Notes: a model not told the origin generated them from the letters alone. Counted from the first letter of the stretch, positions 1-9,079 are shown. The stretch: DNA of 64,000 nt from Serratia inhibens (GCF_003591175.1 NZ_QYYG01000006.1:62001-126000), one strand, 5' to 3'. Numbers and translations are program-made.

Positions 1-93
1 TGCTTCGCTCTCGTCCCCCAGGCGCTTAGCTGACTAAGCGCCTGGGGGATGGGGCGGTTGTCGCCTTGCCGCACCTTGAAATCTGCCAGGTAA
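1..93. repeat. Diverged ERIC element, cut by the window edge
   Basis: The segment holds a long palindrome (arms CCCCCAGGCGCTTAG and its complement, positions 15-49). It is followed by a GTCGCCTTGCCGCACCTTGAAA stretch and GGTA near 89-92. The order and spacing match the right half of the intact ERIC copy at 60255-60379 (TAAGCTCCTGGGGAT, then GCCGCCT, then the terminal GGGTAT). The left part lies outside the window. Identity is reduced, so this is a degenerate copy. Confidence 0.6.
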
Positions 94-120
94 ACAGCGC
101 CAGAGTCAGACCTCAGAAAA

Positions 121-140
121 GTGAAAAAGTTGAGCTTTTT
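121..140 (-). terminator. Weak hairpin after recN
   Basis: On the minus strand the recN stop is followed at once by AAAAAAG, a five-base loop and CTTTTT. The stem is A/T-only and short, so termination would be inefficient. It is the only terminator-like structure seen here. Confidence 0.35.
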
Positions 141-1801
141 TATGCGGCCAGCAGTTCTTTTGCGTTTGCCAATGTGTTGCGGGTGACTTCGCTGCCGCCA
201 AGAAGGCGCGCCAGCTCTTGCAGGCGGGCGCGTTTATCCAGCGGCGACATCTGCGTTTCGGTTTCCGTGCCGTCGGTCTGTTTGCTGACAAACAGATGCT
301 GATGACCGCATCCCGCGACCTGCGGCAGGTGGGTGACGCACATCACCTGCGTTGACTCCCCGAGCTGGCGAAGCAGGCGGCCCACGATGGCGGCGGTCGG
401 GCCGCTGATACCGACGTCCACTTCGTCGAAAATCAGCGCCGGGGTTTCCATCTTGCGGGCAGTGATGACCTGAATGGCCAGCGCGATGCGTGACAATTCG
501 CCGCCGGACGCCACTTTGGCCAGCGCCTGTAGCGGTTGGCCCGGGTTGGTGGATACGCAGAACTCGGTGCGGCTTGCCCCTTCGGCGCTCAAATATTGGG
601 GCTCGAAGCGCACATCGATGTTGAATTTGCCGTGTGGCATCGAGAGCGCCTGCATGCTGTCGGTAATCAGCGTGGTCAGTTCGGCGGCGTAATGCCGGCG
701 TTTCTGGTGCAGTTGATCCGCCAGAACCAGCGCCTGCTGATGGTGCAGGGCGACCGCTTCGTTAAGGTGCTCGTGGTCGCTTTCCTGTTGCGACAGCAGT
801 TGTTGCTCATCCAGCAACTGCTGGTGTAGCTGCGGCAGTTCCTCTGGCGCCACGTGATGTTTACGCGCCAGGTTGATTTGCCGCGACAGGCGCTGTTCCA
901 GTTCATGCAGGCGGTTGGGATCGAGATCCATGCGATCGGCATAGTGGCGCAGTTCATCGCTGGCCTCGCTGATCTGGATTGAGGCTTCTTCCAGCATGTT
1001 CAACAGTTCGCCGAGTTTTTCATCCATGCCGACCAGTTCGACCAGCAAGTGTTTGGCGGTGTAGAGCTGGCTGAGCATGTTGTGTTCTTCGTCATCGGCC
1101 AGCAATTGCAGCGTTTGCTGGCTAAGGGTCAGCAACTGGCCGCTGTTGGCCAGGCGCTTGTATTCCGAGTCTGTTTGTTCAAATTCACCGGCCTGCGGAG
1201 CGAACTCATTCAGCTCTTTCAACTGGTATTGCAGCAGCTGTTTGCGCGCGTCACGCTCGAGGGACTGTTGTTGGTGGTGCGCCAGTTCGCGGCAGCTTTG
1301 GTGCCAGCGCTGGTAAGCTTGTTGCATTTGCGCCAGCAGGGCGGGTTCATCTGCATAGGCGTCCAGCAGCTGTTTTTGATGGTCGGGTTTGAGCAGCAAC
1401 TGATGGGCATGCTGGCCGTGGATTTGAATCAGGCGTTGGCCAAGTTCGCGCAGTTGCGAAAGCGGCACGGCGGTGCCATTGATAAAGCCACGCGAGCGGC
1501 CGTCTGCGTTGATCACCCGGCGCAGCAAGCACTCATTGCTGTCGTCCAGTTGATTCTGCTCAAGCCATTGGCGGGCTGAGGGAGTATCCGCCAGCGAGAA
1601 GCGCGCGCAGATATCGGCACGGGCGGCCCCCAGACGCACCACATTACCGTCGGCGCGATTGCCGAGGCACAGGCCCAGCGCGTCGATGGCGATGGATTTG
1701 CCGGCGCCGGTTTCACCGGTAATCGCCGTCATACCCGGTTGAAAATCAATCTCCAACTCACGAACGATAGCAAAATTGCTGATGGTCAATTGCGCCAGCA
1801 T
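140..1801 (-). CDS. recN: DNA repair protein RecN
   Basis: SMC-like ATPase of the SOS response that holds and aligns broken DNA ends for RecA-dependent double-strand break repair in the cytoplasm. The Walker A motif GETGAGKS is at residues 29-36. A long coiled-coil middle of Gln/Glu/Leu-rich helices follows, and the C-terminal lobe has an ABC signature region and Walker B ([12 protein letters not shown]). The start at 1801 gives 553 residues, the E. coli length, and has AGGAAGG just upstream. An in-frame start eight codons earlier would fall inside the operator region. Three LexA-like boxes lie between the start and 1867, so strong SOS induction is expected. Confidence 0.97.
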   Translation of the reverse strand: MLAQLTISNFAIVRELEIDFQPGMTAITGETGAGKSIAIDALGLCLGNRADGNVVRLGAARADICARFSLADTPSARQWLEQNQLDDSNECLLRRVINADGRSRGFINGTAVPLSQLRELGQRLIQIHGQHAHQLLLKPDHQKQLLDAYADEPALLAQMQQAYQRWHQSCRELAHHQQQSLERDARKQLLQYQLKELNEFAPQAGEFEQTDSEYKRLANSGQLLTLSQQTLQLLADDEEHNMLSQLYTAKHLLVELVGMDEKLGELLNMLEEASIQISEASDELRHYADRMDLDPNRLHELEQRLSRQINLARKHHVAPEELPQLHQQLLDEQQLLSQQESDHEHLNEAVALHHQQALVLADQLHQKRRHYAAELTTLITDSMQALSMPHGKFNIDVRFEPQYLSAEGASRTEFCVSTNPGQPLQALAKVASGGELSRIALAIQVITARKMETPALIFDEVDVGISGPTAAIVGRLLRQLGESTQVMCVTHLPQVAGCGHQHLFVSKQTDGTETETQMSPLDKRARLQELARLLGGSEVTRNTLANAKELLAA

Positions 1802-1811
1802 GGGAACCTTC

Positions 1812-1827
1812 CTGTGTATAAACACAT
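1812..1827 (-). promoter_or_regulatory. Degenerate LexA box (proximal)
   Basis: CTGT-N8-ACAT, one base off the CTGT-N8-ACAG consensus, lies right upstream of the recN ribosome binding site. It is the weakest of three boxes in tandem. Confidence 0.5.
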
Positions 1828-1829
1828 AA

Positions 1830-1845
1830 CTGTAGTTTCATACAG
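1830..1845 (-). promoter_or_regulatory. LexA box (middle)
   Basis: CTGTAGTTTCATACAG is an exact CTGT-N8-ACAG SOS operator upstream of recN. Established knowledge: recN of enterobacteria carries multiple LexA sites. Confidence 0.88.
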
Positions 1846-1851
1846 TATAGA

Positions 1852-1867
1852 CTGGTTTTATATACAG
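1852..1867 (-). promoter_or_regulatory. LexA box (distal)
   Basis: CTGGTTTTATATACAG has one mismatch to CTGT-N8-ACAG and an A/T-rich spacer as in strong boxes. It lies 22 bp from the middle box, about two helical turns. Confidence 0.75.
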
Positions 1868-1887
1868 TAAAGTGGCTGGCGACGTTT

Positions 1888-2766
1888 TTAGAACAATTTT
1901 TTTGACCAGCCGAGCTTTGTGCTTAACGTATTGAAATAGCTGTAGTCCTTTGGATGAATAAGATTCAAATGGAAATCACTGCGGCGTATCAATACCTCTT
2001 CGCCTTCCTGGATAGGCAGCGCGATCTGGCTGTCGCAGCTGATTTCCAGATCGCTGCCGATCTGCGAAAACTTCAGCCGAATGGTGCTGTTGCCGTTGAT
2101 CACCAGCGGGCGGGCGGAAAGGGTGTGCGGGAACATCGGCACCAGCGCAATGGCCTCCAGCGAAGGCGTCAGGATCGGCCCGCCGGCGGAGAGCGAGTAG
2201 GCGGTCGAACCGGTCGGCGTGGCGATAATCAGCCCGTCGGAACGCTGCGAGAAGGCGAAACGATCGTCGATGTACACTTCGAATTCGATCATGTGCGCCA
2301 CTTTGCCGGGGTGCAGCACCACTTCGTTGATGGCGGTACTGATGCGGCACTGCTGGTTCTCTTTGTGCACGATGGTTTCCAGCAGGAAGCGCTGTTCATC
2401 GATGTATTCGCCTTCCAGCACGTCGGCCAATTGCTGCAGCGCGTTGTCAGGGTCGAGATCGGTCAAAAATCCGAGATTACCGCGGTTTACGCCGATCACT
2501 TTAATATCGTAACGCGCCAGCACGCGCGCCGCGCCGAGCATATTGCCGTCACCGCCGACCACCACGGCCAGATCGGCTTTCTGGCCAATGTCTGCCAGGC
2601 TGCCGGTCACGACGTCTTTCAAGCCCAAATCCTGGGCTATCTGCCGTTCGAGCATCACCGAGTAGCCTCGGGCGACCAACCAGTGAAACAACATCTCATG
2701 CGTTGCCAGCGCTGAAGGGTGGCGCGGGTGACCCACAATGCCAATACAGGCGAATTTCTTATTCAT
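1888..2766 (-). CDS. nadK: NAD(+) kinase
   Basis: Cytoplasmic ATP-dependent kinase that phosphorylates NAD to NADP, the only route to NADP in enterobacteria. The family GGDG motif is at residues 71-74 ([10 protein letters not shown]) and the second conserved NE/D-rich region ([15 protein letters not shown]) follows. The start [12 protein letters not shown] at 2766 gives 292 residues, as in E. coli. A longer in-frame reading to 2856 would run into the grpE promoter. It is divergent from grpE and has its own transcript. Confidence 0.96.
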   Translation of the reverse strand: MNKKFACIGIVGHPRHPSALATHEMLFHWLVARGYSVMLERQIAQDLGLKDVVTGSLADIGQKADLAVVVGGDGNMLGAARVLARYDIKVIGVNRGNLGFLTDLDPDNALQQLADVLEGEYIDEQRFLLETIVHKENQQCRISTAINEVVLHPGKVAHMIEFEVYIDDRFAFSQRSDGLIIATPTGSTAYSLSAGGPILTPSLEAIALVPMFPHTLSARPLVINGNSTIRLKFSQIGSDLEISCDSQIALPIQEGEEVLIRRSDFHLNLIHPKDYSYFNTLSTKLGWSKKLF

Positions 2767-2820
2767 TGCTGTGATTTTCCTCACCGGGACGAGTTTATGC
2801 CCCACATTGTGACCGGTTGA

Positions 2821-2848
2821 CTTGAAACCCCGGTTTTGATCCCCATAA
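2821..2848 (+). promoter_or_regulatory. Sigma-32 heat-shock promoter of grpE
   Basis: CTTGAAA (2821-2827), a 13-bp spacer and CCCCATAA (2841-2848) match the RpoH consensus CTTGAAA-N13/14-CCCCATNT almost perfectly. It sits 43 bp before the grpE start. Confidence 0.88.
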
Positions 2849-2890
2849 TAAGCCAAGTTGCGAGATTAATGCTAAAACGCGGAGATATTC

Positions 2891-3463
2891 ATGAGTAGTA
2901 AAGAACAGAAGACGCCAAACGAGCAAGTCTCGGAAGAAATGGACCAGCAGGAAGTCTTGCCGGAAGTGGCTGAGGGCGTCGATCTGCGGGATGCGCGCAT
3001 TGCCGAGCTGGAAGCTCAACTGGCTGAATCCCAGCAGCATGAACGCGACAGCCTGCTACGCGCCAAAGCGGAAATGGAAAACGTTCGCCGCCGTACTGAG
3101 CTGGATATCGAGAAAGCGCACAAATTTGCGCTGGAGAAATTCGCAGGCGACCTGCTGCCGGTGATTGATAACCTGGAGCGTGCGCTGGATCTGGCGGATA
3201 AAAACAATCCGGAACTGACGGCAATGATCGAAGGCATCGAACTGACGCTGAAATCCTTGCAAGACGCAGTGAGCAAGTACGGTATCGAAATCGTTGGCGA
3301 CATTAACGTGCCGTTCAACCCGGACGTGCACCAGGCGATGAGCCTGATGGAGTCTACCGATCACCAGCCGAACCACGTAATGATGGTGATGCAGAAAGGC
3401 TATACGCTGAATGGCCGCCTGCTGCGCCCGGCGATGGTTGCGGTTTCCAAAGCCAAGGCTTAA
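2891..3463 (+). CDS. grpE: Nucleotide exchange factor GrpE
   Basis: Co-chaperone that releases ADP from DnaK so that the DnaK-DnaJ cycle can turn over; it also acts as a thermosensor. The protein has 190 residues (E. coli 197). It has an acidic, disordered N terminus, a long helical dimerisation stalk (about 40-90) and the C-terminal beta domain ending in [15 protein letters not shown]. The start has a GGAGATATTC leader. It is monocistronic, with a sigma-32 promoter upstream and a strong terminator downstream. Confidence 0.97.
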   Translation: MSSKEQKTPNEQVSEEMDQQEVLPEVAEGVDLRDARIAELEAQLAESQQHERDSLLRAKAEMENVRRRTELDIEKAHKFALEKFAGDLLPVIDNLERALDLADKNNPELTAMIEGIELTLKSLQDAVSKYGIEIVGDINVPFNPDVHQAMSLMESTDHQPNHVMMVMQKGYTLNGRLLRPAMVAVSKAKA

Positions 3464-3480
3464 GCGGAATTAAGTAAAGA

Positions 3481-3506
3481 AAAGGCACCTGAGGGTGCCT
3501 TTTTTG
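3481..3506. terminator. Bidirectional terminator, grpE/ung
   Basis: AAAGGCACC-TGAG-GGTGCCTTTTTT is a perfect stem with A and T runs on both sides. It lies between the convergent ends of grpE and ung. Confidence 0.9.
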
Positions 3507-3514
3507 CGTCTGAG

Positions 3515-4198
3515 TTATGCCTGCGGCAGTTGCGGCAGCCAGTCGATAGGTTTCAGCCCCTGTTGTTCCAGCAGTTGATTGGCCTGCGAGAAATGGCGAC
3601 AGCCGAGGAAGCCGCGGTGGGCCGAGAGCGGCGAAGGATGTGGCGCTTTCAGCACGTGGTGGCGCTTGCTGTCGATAATGTTGCCTTTCTTCTGGGCATG
3701 CGAGCCCCACAGCAGAAACACCACGCCTTCGCGGTTGTCGTTCAGTGCGGCGATCACTCTATCCGTAAAGGTTTCCCAACCCAGTTTGGCGTGAGAATGT
3801 GCCTGGCCGCGTTCAACGGTCAATACCGTGTTCAGCAGCAGTACCCCCTGTTCTGCCCAGCTTTGCAGGCAGCCGTGGCTTGGCCGCTCAAAGCCCGGAA
3901 TATCCGTCGCCAATTCTTTATACATGTTCACCAGCGAAGGGGGAGCCGGCACGCCGGGCAGCACCGAGAAAGACAGGCCGTGAGCCTGATTCGGGCCGTG
4001 ATAGGGATCCTGGCCAAGTATTACCACTTTTACGTCCGCCAGTTCGGTATAGCGGAAGGCATTGAACACGTCTTTTTGTGGTGGATAAATGGTCTTACCG
4101 GCCTGGCGTTCAGCGGCAACAAAGGCAAGCGTTTCATGGAAATAGGGTTGCTCTTTTTCCTTGCCGATGACGTCATGCCAGGTGAGAGGGGTGGACAT
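3515..4198 (-). CDS. ung: Uracil-DNA glycosylase
   Basis: Removes uracil from DNA after cytosine deamination or dUMP incorporation, the first step of base excision repair. The water-activating loop [18 protein letters not shown] carries catalytic Asp64, and [11 protein letters not shown] carries the conserved leucine-loop histidine. The length is 227 residues, close to E. coli (229). The start at 4198 is preceded by AGGAGAG. The gene is divergent from grcA and convergent with grpE. Confidence 0.97.
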   Translation of the reverse strand: MSTPLTWHDVIGKEKEQPYFHETLAFVAAERQAGKTIYPPQKDVFNAFRYTELADVKVVILGQDPYHGPNQAHGLSFSVLPGVPAPPSLVNMYKELATDIPGFERPSHGCLQSWAEQGVLLLNTVLTVERGQAHSHAKLGWETFTDRVIAALNDNREGVVFLLWGSHAQKKGNIIDSKRHHVLKAPHPSPLSAHRGFLGCRHFSQANQLLEQQGLKPIDWLPQLPQA

Positions 4199-4353
4199 AA
4201 ACGCTCTCCTTTGTTTTCGTTAACAATTCACTGACCATAGCTTACCGTTTAGCGTCATCCAGTGAAACCCGCTTTTGTCATCGAGCGACCTGTCCTGGTG
4301 CAAGGTTTCTTTAAAATTCACACAAATAATTGCTCACGACGGAAAAGAGAAAA

Positions 4354-4367
4354 TTGACCTAAAACAT
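4354..4367 (+). promoter_or_regulatory. Upstream degenerate FNR-like site of grcA
   Basis: TTGAC-CTAA-AACAT resembles TTGAT-N4-ATCAA with three mismatches. Its centre is exactly 53 bp upstream of the perfect site. This is the spacing of the two E. coli yfiD FNR sites (-93.5 and -40.5), which is the main reason to list it. Confidence 0.5.
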
Positions 4368-4406
4368 AAACTTGTCCCTTCACTATGTATGGGTTATCGA
4401 TAAGGA

Positions 4407-4420
4407 TTGATTTTAATCAA
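4407..4420 (+). promoter_or_regulatory. FNR box of grcA
   Basis: TTGATTTTAATCAA is a perfect FNR palindrome (TTGAT-N4-ATCAA). With the TATACA hexamer at 4443-4448 it would sit near -40.5, the class II activation position, so anaerobic induction is expected. Confidence 0.88.
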
Positions 4421-4544
4421 AGAATTGCCCCTGACGGACTGGTATACAGAACAATAAGACAACAATGGTTTTACCAAATGGCCGAAACCAACATTGAATT
4501 TTCTCACGAAAGAGAATTTTTCGTCCTTGTACGGAGGCAACAAA

Positions 4545-4928
4545 ATGATTACTGGTATTCAAATCACTAAAGCGAACGACCAGGCGCTGGTGAACTCTTT
4601 CTGGCTACTGAATGACGAAACTTCAGAAGCCCGCTGCGTTTGCGCTAAAGCCAACTATGTCGAAGATCAGGTTGTGCCGGTCAACGACCTGGGCCAGATC
4701 GAGTACCGTGAAGTGCCGTTGGAAATGCAGCCAACCGTGCGTGTAGAGGGTGGCCAACACCTGAACGTGAACGTACTGCGCCGCGAGACGCTGGAAGATG
4801 CGGTCAAGCATCCGGAAAAATACCCGCAGCTGACCATTCGCGTATCCGGTTATGCCGTGCGCTTCAACTCGCTGACGCCAGAACAGCAACGTGACGTAAT
4901 CGCACGTACCTTTACTGCAAGCCTGTAA
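4545..4928 (+). CDS. grcA: Autonomous glycyl radical cofactor GrcA
   Basis: Small homologue of the pyruvate formate-lyase C terminus. It can take up the glycyl radical and replace the damaged end of PFL after oxygen exposure. The radical loop RVSGYAVRF has Gly102, the E. coli position. The start [12 protein letters not shown] at 4545 gives 127 residues (family length) and is preceded by ACGGAGGC; the in-frame start 51 bp upstream has no such site. Upstream FNR boxes fit anaerobic expression. It is monocistronic with its own terminator. Confidence 0.96.
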   Translation: MITGIQITKANDQALVNSFWLLNDETSEARCVCAKANYVEDQVVPVNDLGQIEYREVPLEMQPTVRVEGGQHLNVNVLRRETLEDAVKHPEKYPQLTIRVSGYAVRFNSLTPEQQRDVIARTFTASL

Positions 4929-4945
4929 TTACCGGCGCAGTCACT

Positions 4946-4970
4946 GAGGGAGCTTCGGCTCCCTTTTTTA
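4946..4970 (+). terminator. grcA terminator
   Basis: GGGAGC-TTCG-GCTCCC followed by TTTTTTA, a tetraloop hairpin with a U-tract. Confidence 0.92.
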
Positions 4971-5031
4971 TTGCTCGCCGGCCAGTAAAGTGAATCCGGA
5001 TCACATTCCTCGCAAAGATAATCGTCTGCAT

Positions 5032-5058
5032 TACAGAACTGCTCCGACCTGCCGATAG
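5032..5058 (+). promoter_or_regulatory. Possible sigma-28 (FliA) promoter of phlA
   Basis: GCCGATAG at 5051-5058 matches seven of eight bases of the FliA -10 (GCCGATAA). Eleven bases upstream, TACAGAAC (5032-5039) matches only half of the -35 TAAAGTTT. Established knowledge: Serratia phospholipase A is co-expressed with flagella under FlhDC and leaves through the flagellar apparatus, so a class 3 promoter is plausible. Confidence 0.4.
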
Positions 5059-5115
5059 CTACTCTGGCACCCGCATTGGGTGCGGCATTGATAAGTCTAT
5101 CGACAAGGAGTCGGC

Positions 5116-6063
5116 ATGAGTATGTCTTTGAGTTTTACCTCTGCGGTTAACCCTGCGGCCATTCAACCCCCTGTAGCGCGAGCGGCACTGCAACCGGCGA
5201 GTTCACCGCAACCCGCTGAATCACCTGCGGCAACGCTTTCATCGAACAGCCTGAATGCCCGCAACCTGCTGAACACATTGGTGAGCGATATGTCGGCTGC
5301 CGCGCCGGCCGCCACGCAGCAGGGGATAACCCGCGGTCAGCAATCTCAACAGGGAGATTATACGCTCGCATTGCTGGCGAAAGACGTTTACAGCCTGAAT
5401 GGCCAGGGTGTGGAAGGGTTCAGCCGCCTGAGCGACAGCGCTTTGCTCGGTGCGGGTATTGACCCCGCCAGCCTGCATGATGCGGCATCGGGTTTTCAGG
5501 CCGGTATCTATAGCGACAATCAACAGTATGTTTTGGCCTTTGCCGGCACCAATGATATGCGCGATTGGCTGAGCAATGTGCGGCAGGCGACCGGTTATGA
5601 TGACGTGCAGTACAATCAGGCAGTCGCGGTGGCTAAAGGCGCCAAGGCGGCGTTTGGCGCTGCGCTGGTGATTGCCGGCCATTCGCTCGGCGGTGGGCTG
5701 GCGGCAACGGCGGCACTGGCGACCGGGACGGTGGCGGTTACTTTCAACGCGGCAGGCGTTTCCGACTATACGTTGAACCGTATAGGCATCGATCCGGCGG
5801 CGGCTAAGCAGGATGCGCAAGCCGGTGGTATTCGCCGCTACAGCGAACAATACGATATGCTGACCGGGACACAGGAGTCTACTTCGCTGATCCCGGATGC
5901 CATCGGGCATAAAATTACCCTGGCCAATAACGATACTCTGAGTGGCATTGACGACTGGCGGCCGAGCAAGCATGCGGATCGCAGCTTGACCGCGCACGGC
6001 ATTGATAAGGTCATCAGTTCGATGGCGGAGCAAAAACCGTGGGAGATGAAGGCCAATGCCTGA
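5116..6063 (+). CDS. phlA: Extracellular phospholipase A1 PhlA
   Basis: Lipase class 3-type enzyme of 315 residues that hydrolyses phospholipids. I recognise it as Serratia PhlA. AFAGT (about 141-145) forms the oxyanion region and GHSLGGG has nucleophile Ser190. There is no Sec signal peptide; the N-terminal 80 residues are Ala/Pro/Ser-rich and disordered. This agrees with known export of PhlA by the flagellar type III route rather than by Sec. It overlaps phlB by 8 bp, so the two are translationally coupled. The pair is inserted between grcA and srmB, which are adjacent in E. coli. Confidence 0.93.
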   Translation: MSMSLSFTSAVNPAAIQPPVARAALQPASSPQPAESPAATLSSNSLNARNLLNTLVSDMSAAAPAATQQGITRGQQSQQGDYTLALLAKDVYSLNGQGVEGFSRLSDSALLGAGIDPASLHDAASGFQAGIYSDNQQYVLAFAGTNDMRDWLSNVRQATGYDDVQYNQAVAVAKGAKAAFGAALVIAGHSLGGGLAATAALATGTVAVTFNAAGVSDYTLNRIGIDPAAAKQDAQAGGIRRYSEQYDMLTGTQESTSLIPDAIGHKITLANNDTLSGIDDWRPSKHADRSLTAHGIDKVISSMAEQKPWEMKANA

Positions 6064-6811
6064 AAGGCGTCGGGTTCGGCAGACGTTGATTATCGCCGTG
6101 CTGGCGCTGATAGCGCTTGCCGGTTTGCTGATTATGGCTAAGGAACAACAGATGAATCAGTCTATCTCCCCGTTCAGCGGGCGCGGTAATCAGGCGTTGG
6201 CGCTGGCGGTGATGCGCGGTGATACGCAGAGCATTGCCGAACAGGCAACGCAGCAGCGCTTGAGCGAGCAGGGCGACCTCAAGGTTACGCTGCCTCAATG
6301 GGCGATTTTGTCGCAGCAACCGCAAAGCCTGAGCTCGCTGCTGGCGCTGGGGGCCGATGCCACAGTGTCGGGGCTGGAGGGCAACAGCGTGCTGCATACC
6401 GCCGCAACGGTGCAGGATCCGCAGTATTTGCGGCTGCTGCTGGCGCATGGCGTGCCGGTTAACCTGCGCAATGCGGTGACCGACGCGACGCCGCTGTCCG
6501 CTGCGGTACTGGCGGGGCGCGAGGAGCAATTGCGGCTGCTGCTGGCTGCCGGTGCGGATACCACATTAAGCGATAGGTTGGGGGACTCGCCTTTGCACGT
6601 GGCGGCGAAAATCAATGCGCCGCAGTTGGTGTTGATGTTGCTGCAGGCGGGCGCGGACGGCAAAGCCCGTAACCGGCAAGGCGTGACCTTCCAGTTCTAT
6701 TTCTCACTGACGCCTGCACACCTGCAGAGTGAAGAGATGCGCGATGGTTATCGGCAACTGGATGCCTGGCTGAAAAACCATCACCAGGCGACGCATTACG
6801 CACAGCCGTAA
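6056..6811 (+). CDS. phlB: Ankyrin-repeat phospholipase accessory protein PhlB
   Basis: Partner of PhlA, of 251 residues. One N-terminal transmembrane helix (about 10-27, IIAVLALIALAGLLIMA) is followed by a periplasmic-type domain with about four ankyrin repeats (about 85-210; GNSVLHTAATVQDPQYLRLL, DSPLHVAAKINAPQLVLMLL). Family knowledge: PhlB is needed for full PhlA activity or for protecting the producer; the exact mechanism is not visible here. Its start overlaps the end of phlA. Confidence 0.9.
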   Translation: MPERRRVRQTLIIAVLALIALAGLLIMAKEQQMNQSISPFSGRGNQALALAVMRGDTQSIAEQATQQRLSEQGDLKVTLPQWAILSQQPQSLSSLLALGADATVSGLEGNSVLHTAATVQDPQYLRLLLAHGVPVNLRNAVTDATPLSAAVLAGREEQLRLLLAAGADTTLSDRLGDSPLHVAAKINAPQLVLMLLQAGADGKARNRQGVTFQFYFSLTPAHLQSEEMRDGYRQLDAWLKNHHQATHYAQP

Positions 6812-6820
6812 TTGGGGCAT

Positions 6821-6857
6821 AAAAAAACGCCTTCGGGTGAGTGAAGGCGTTTTTTAT
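6821..6857. terminator. Bidirectional terminator, phlB/srmB
   Basis: AACGCCTTC, an 8-nt loop and GAAGGCGTT, flanked by a seven-A run and a T run. It serves both convergent genes. Confidence 0.92.
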
Positions 6858-6871
6858 TCACGGCTGCAGCA

Positions 6872-8197
6872 TTACTTCGCGCCGCTGCTCTCAGGTTTGG
6901 CCTTTGGTTGGCGGCGTTTGCCAACGTTTTTCGCATCGCGATGACGGACTTTCACCTTGGCTTTTTCTTTGTTCTTTTCTTTGTCTTCTGCGCGCTTGGC
7001 CAGCACCTTCTTCGAAGGTTTGCCGTTGCTCTTTTCGCTCGGCACTTTGGTTGACGGACGCAGCTCATCGATCACCCGCGCTTTCAGCGGTTCGTTCAGA
7101 TAACGACCCACTTTGCCCAACAGCAGGTGGTCGTGCGCCTCAACCAGCGAAATCGCGGTACCTTTGCGGCCAGCGCGGCCGGTGCGGCCGATGCGGTGCA
7201 GATAGGTGTCCGCGGTACGCGGCATGTCGAAGTTGAACACGTGGGTGATATCCAGGATATCCAGACCACGGGCAGCGACGTCGGTGGCGACCAGCACGTT
7301 GACGCGGCCGTCCATCATGCGTTTTACCGCCTCGTTGCGCTTGGCCTGCACCATTTCGCCTTCGAGGTAGCAAGTGTTGATGCCTGCCTCGCGCAGCCAG
7401 GCCGCCAACTCGTGCACGCGCTCGCGTTTACGGACGAAGATCACGGATTTCAGCACGTCCGGCTGTTGCAGCAAATGCACCAGCAAGGCGGTTTTATGTT
7501 GCACGTCGTCGGCACGGTAGTACCACTGCAGGATCTTTTTGCGCTCGCGGCGTGAAGGGTCAGCTTCAACTTCCACCGGTTCTTTCAGAATACGTTCGGC
7601 GAATTCGCGGATAGCGTCGCCTTCCAGCGTCGCGGAGAACAGCAAAGTCTGGTTGCGCCAGCGGGTTTCTGCGGAGATGGTTTCGATATCCTGCGCGAAG
7701 CCCATGTCCAGCATGCGGTCGGCTTCATCGAGGATCAGCGTTTCTACCGCGCGGCAGTCGAAGTTTTCTTCTTTGATGTACTGCAGCAGACGACCGGTGG
7801 TGGCGACCACCACGTCCTGGTTTTCGCTGAAGACTTCCGCGTGGTTCATATAGGCGACGCCGCCGGTAATGGTGGCGATATCCAGCGAAGTATGGGCAGC
7901 CAGTTCACGTGCCTGGTCGGCTACCTGCATCGCCAGTTCGCGCGTCGGGGTGAGGATCAGTACGCGCGGTGGGCCGGACTTCTTGCGTGGAAAGTCCAGC
8001 AGATGCTGCAATACCGGCAGCAAAAATGCGGCGGTCTTGCCGGTGCCGGTTGGCGCCGAACCCAATACGTCGCGCCCATCCATCGCAGGTGGGATAGCCT
8101 CGGCTTGAATGGCGGTCGGGCGTTCGTAGCCTTTATCGCGCAGGGCTTTTATCAGGCGTTCATCGAGATCGAGTTCGGAAAAATTGGTTGCTGTCAT
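6872..8197 (-). CDS. srmB: ATP-dependent RNA helicase SrmB
   Basis: DEAD-box helicase that acts early in assembly of the 50S subunit. Motif I APTGTGKT is at 48-55, followed by motif II DEAD (LILDEADRMLDMGF), SAT and the C-terminal HRIGRTGR. A basic, Lys-rich tail (about 385-441) should bind RNA. The length of 441 residues compares with 444 in E. coli. It is divergent from trmN6, as in E. coli. Confidence 0.96.
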   Translation of the reverse strand: MTATNFSELDLDERLIKALRDKGYERPTAIQAEAIPPAMDGRDVLGSAPTGTGKTAAFLLPVLQHLLDFPRKKSGPPRVLILTPTRELAMQVADQARELAAHTSLDIATITGGVAYMNHAEVFSENQDVVVATTGRLLQYIKEENFDCRAVETLILDEADRMLDMGFAQDIETISAETRWRNQTLLFSATLEGDAIREFAERILKEPVEVEADPSRRERKKILQWYYRADDVQHKTALLVHLLQQPDVLKSVIFVRKRERVHELAAWLREAGINTCYLEGEMVQAKRNEAVKRMMDGRVNVLVATDVAARGLDILDITHVFNFDMPRTADTYLHRIGRTGRAGRKGTAISLVEAHDHLLLGKVGRYLNEPLKARVIDELRPSTKVPSEKSNGKPSKKVLAKRAEDKEKNKEKAKVKVRHRDAKNVGKRRQPKAKPESSGAK

Positions 8198-8329
8198 GGT
8201 CTACCTCTACTTGGGGCGCCGATTATAGACGGGTTGGCCGCGTTCTTCACCTATTTAAGCGGAAAGCATCTCTTTTCCCACAAATCAGATTGCCTTATGC
8301 TACGCCAGTTTTGTATCCAGGTGGTTATT

Positions 8330-9079
8330 GTGAGCAATCAATCGAAAGCAAATTTTACCCCGCGTCGCGGTGGTTTTACCTTCAAACAATTTTTTGTTGC
8401 TCACGATCGTTGCGCAATGAAAGTGGGCACCGACGGCGTGCTGCTCGGCGCCTGGGCGCCGCTGGCGCAAGCGCGGCGGGTGCTGGATATCGGCAGCGGC
8501 AGCGGGCTGATTGCGCTGATGCTGGCGCAAAGATCGGCCGATAATGTGTTGATCGATGCGGTGGAGTTGGACGAGGCCGCCGCCGAACAAGCGCGTGACA
8601 ACGTGCTGGAATCCCCCTGGCCGCAGCGCATTCGGGTACATGCGCAGGATATTCACCATTTTGCCCGGCATCATGCGGGTGAGTATGATCTGATCGTCAG
8701 CAACCCGCCGTATTTCGAGCCGGCGGTCGCCTGCCGCGATCAGGCGCGCCACAATGCACGTTATACCGAAACCCTGACCCACGATGCCTTGCTGGTAAGC
8801 GCTGAGCAACTGATCGCTGAGCGGGGCGCTTTTTGCGTGGTGCTGCCGCATGATATTGGTGAGGAGTTTGAAAGCAATGCGCAACGGCGTGGCTGGCATA
8901 CTGCACAGCGATTGAACGTCAGCGACCGTGCCGATACGCCGCTGCACCGGGTGTTGTTGGTGCTGACGCGTCAGCCGGTCGAAGAAAAGGCAGAACAAAG
9001 CCTGGCGATTAAACAGACCGACGGCAGTTACACCGATGATTTCCGTCGCCTGATTACCGATTTTTATCTTTTTTATTGA
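8330..9079 (+). CDS. trmN6: tRNA1(Val) (adenine(37)-N6)-methyltransferase
   Basis: Rossmann-fold SAM-dependent methyltransferase that makes m6A37 in tRNA1(Val) (old name yfiC). The SAM loop LDIGSGSGLIALML and the N6-amino-methylase signature SNPPYF are both present. I chose the GTG at 8330 (249 residues) because AGGTGG precedes it at good spacing and the FTFKQFFVAHDRCAMKVGTDG block then starts near residue 15 as in E. coli. An ATG at 8297 is the alternative. Readings further upstream overlap srmB and are unlikely. Confidence 0.92.
   Translation: MSNQSKANFTPRRGGFTFKQFFVAHDRCAMKVGTDGVLLGAWAPLAQARRVLDIGSGSGLIALMLAQRSADNVLIDAVELDEAAAEQARDNVLESPWPQRIRVHAQDIHHFARHHAGEYDLIVSNPPYFEPAVACRDQARHNARYTETLTHDALLVSAEQLIAERGAFCVVLPHDIGEEFESNAQRRGWHTAQRLNVSDRADTPLHRVLLVLTRQPVEEKAEQSLAIKQTDGSYTDDFRRLITDFYLFY

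Larger units (their letters stand above)
4199..4544. other. ung/grcA divergent intergenic region
   Basis: This 346-bp A/T-rich non-coding region is mainly the regulatory region of grcA: two FNR-type sites, a TATACA -10 hexamer at 4443-4448 and a long 5' leader of about 90 nt. I see no other gene. Confidence 0.7.

Noticed and set aside
1888..2856. Longer nadK start at 2856
   Set aside because: The extra 30 residues overlap the grpE sigma-32 promoter and are not found in the family; MNKKFACIG at 2766 gives the standard 292 residues.
4385..4570. 61-codon frame across the grcA promoter
   Set aside because: It runs over the FNR box, the -10 and the grcA start; no sign of coding.
4988..5008. CRP-like dyad GTGA...TCACA upstream of phlA
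   Set aside because: The spacer between the half sites is seven bases rather than six, so the dyad does not fit CRP; no support from position.
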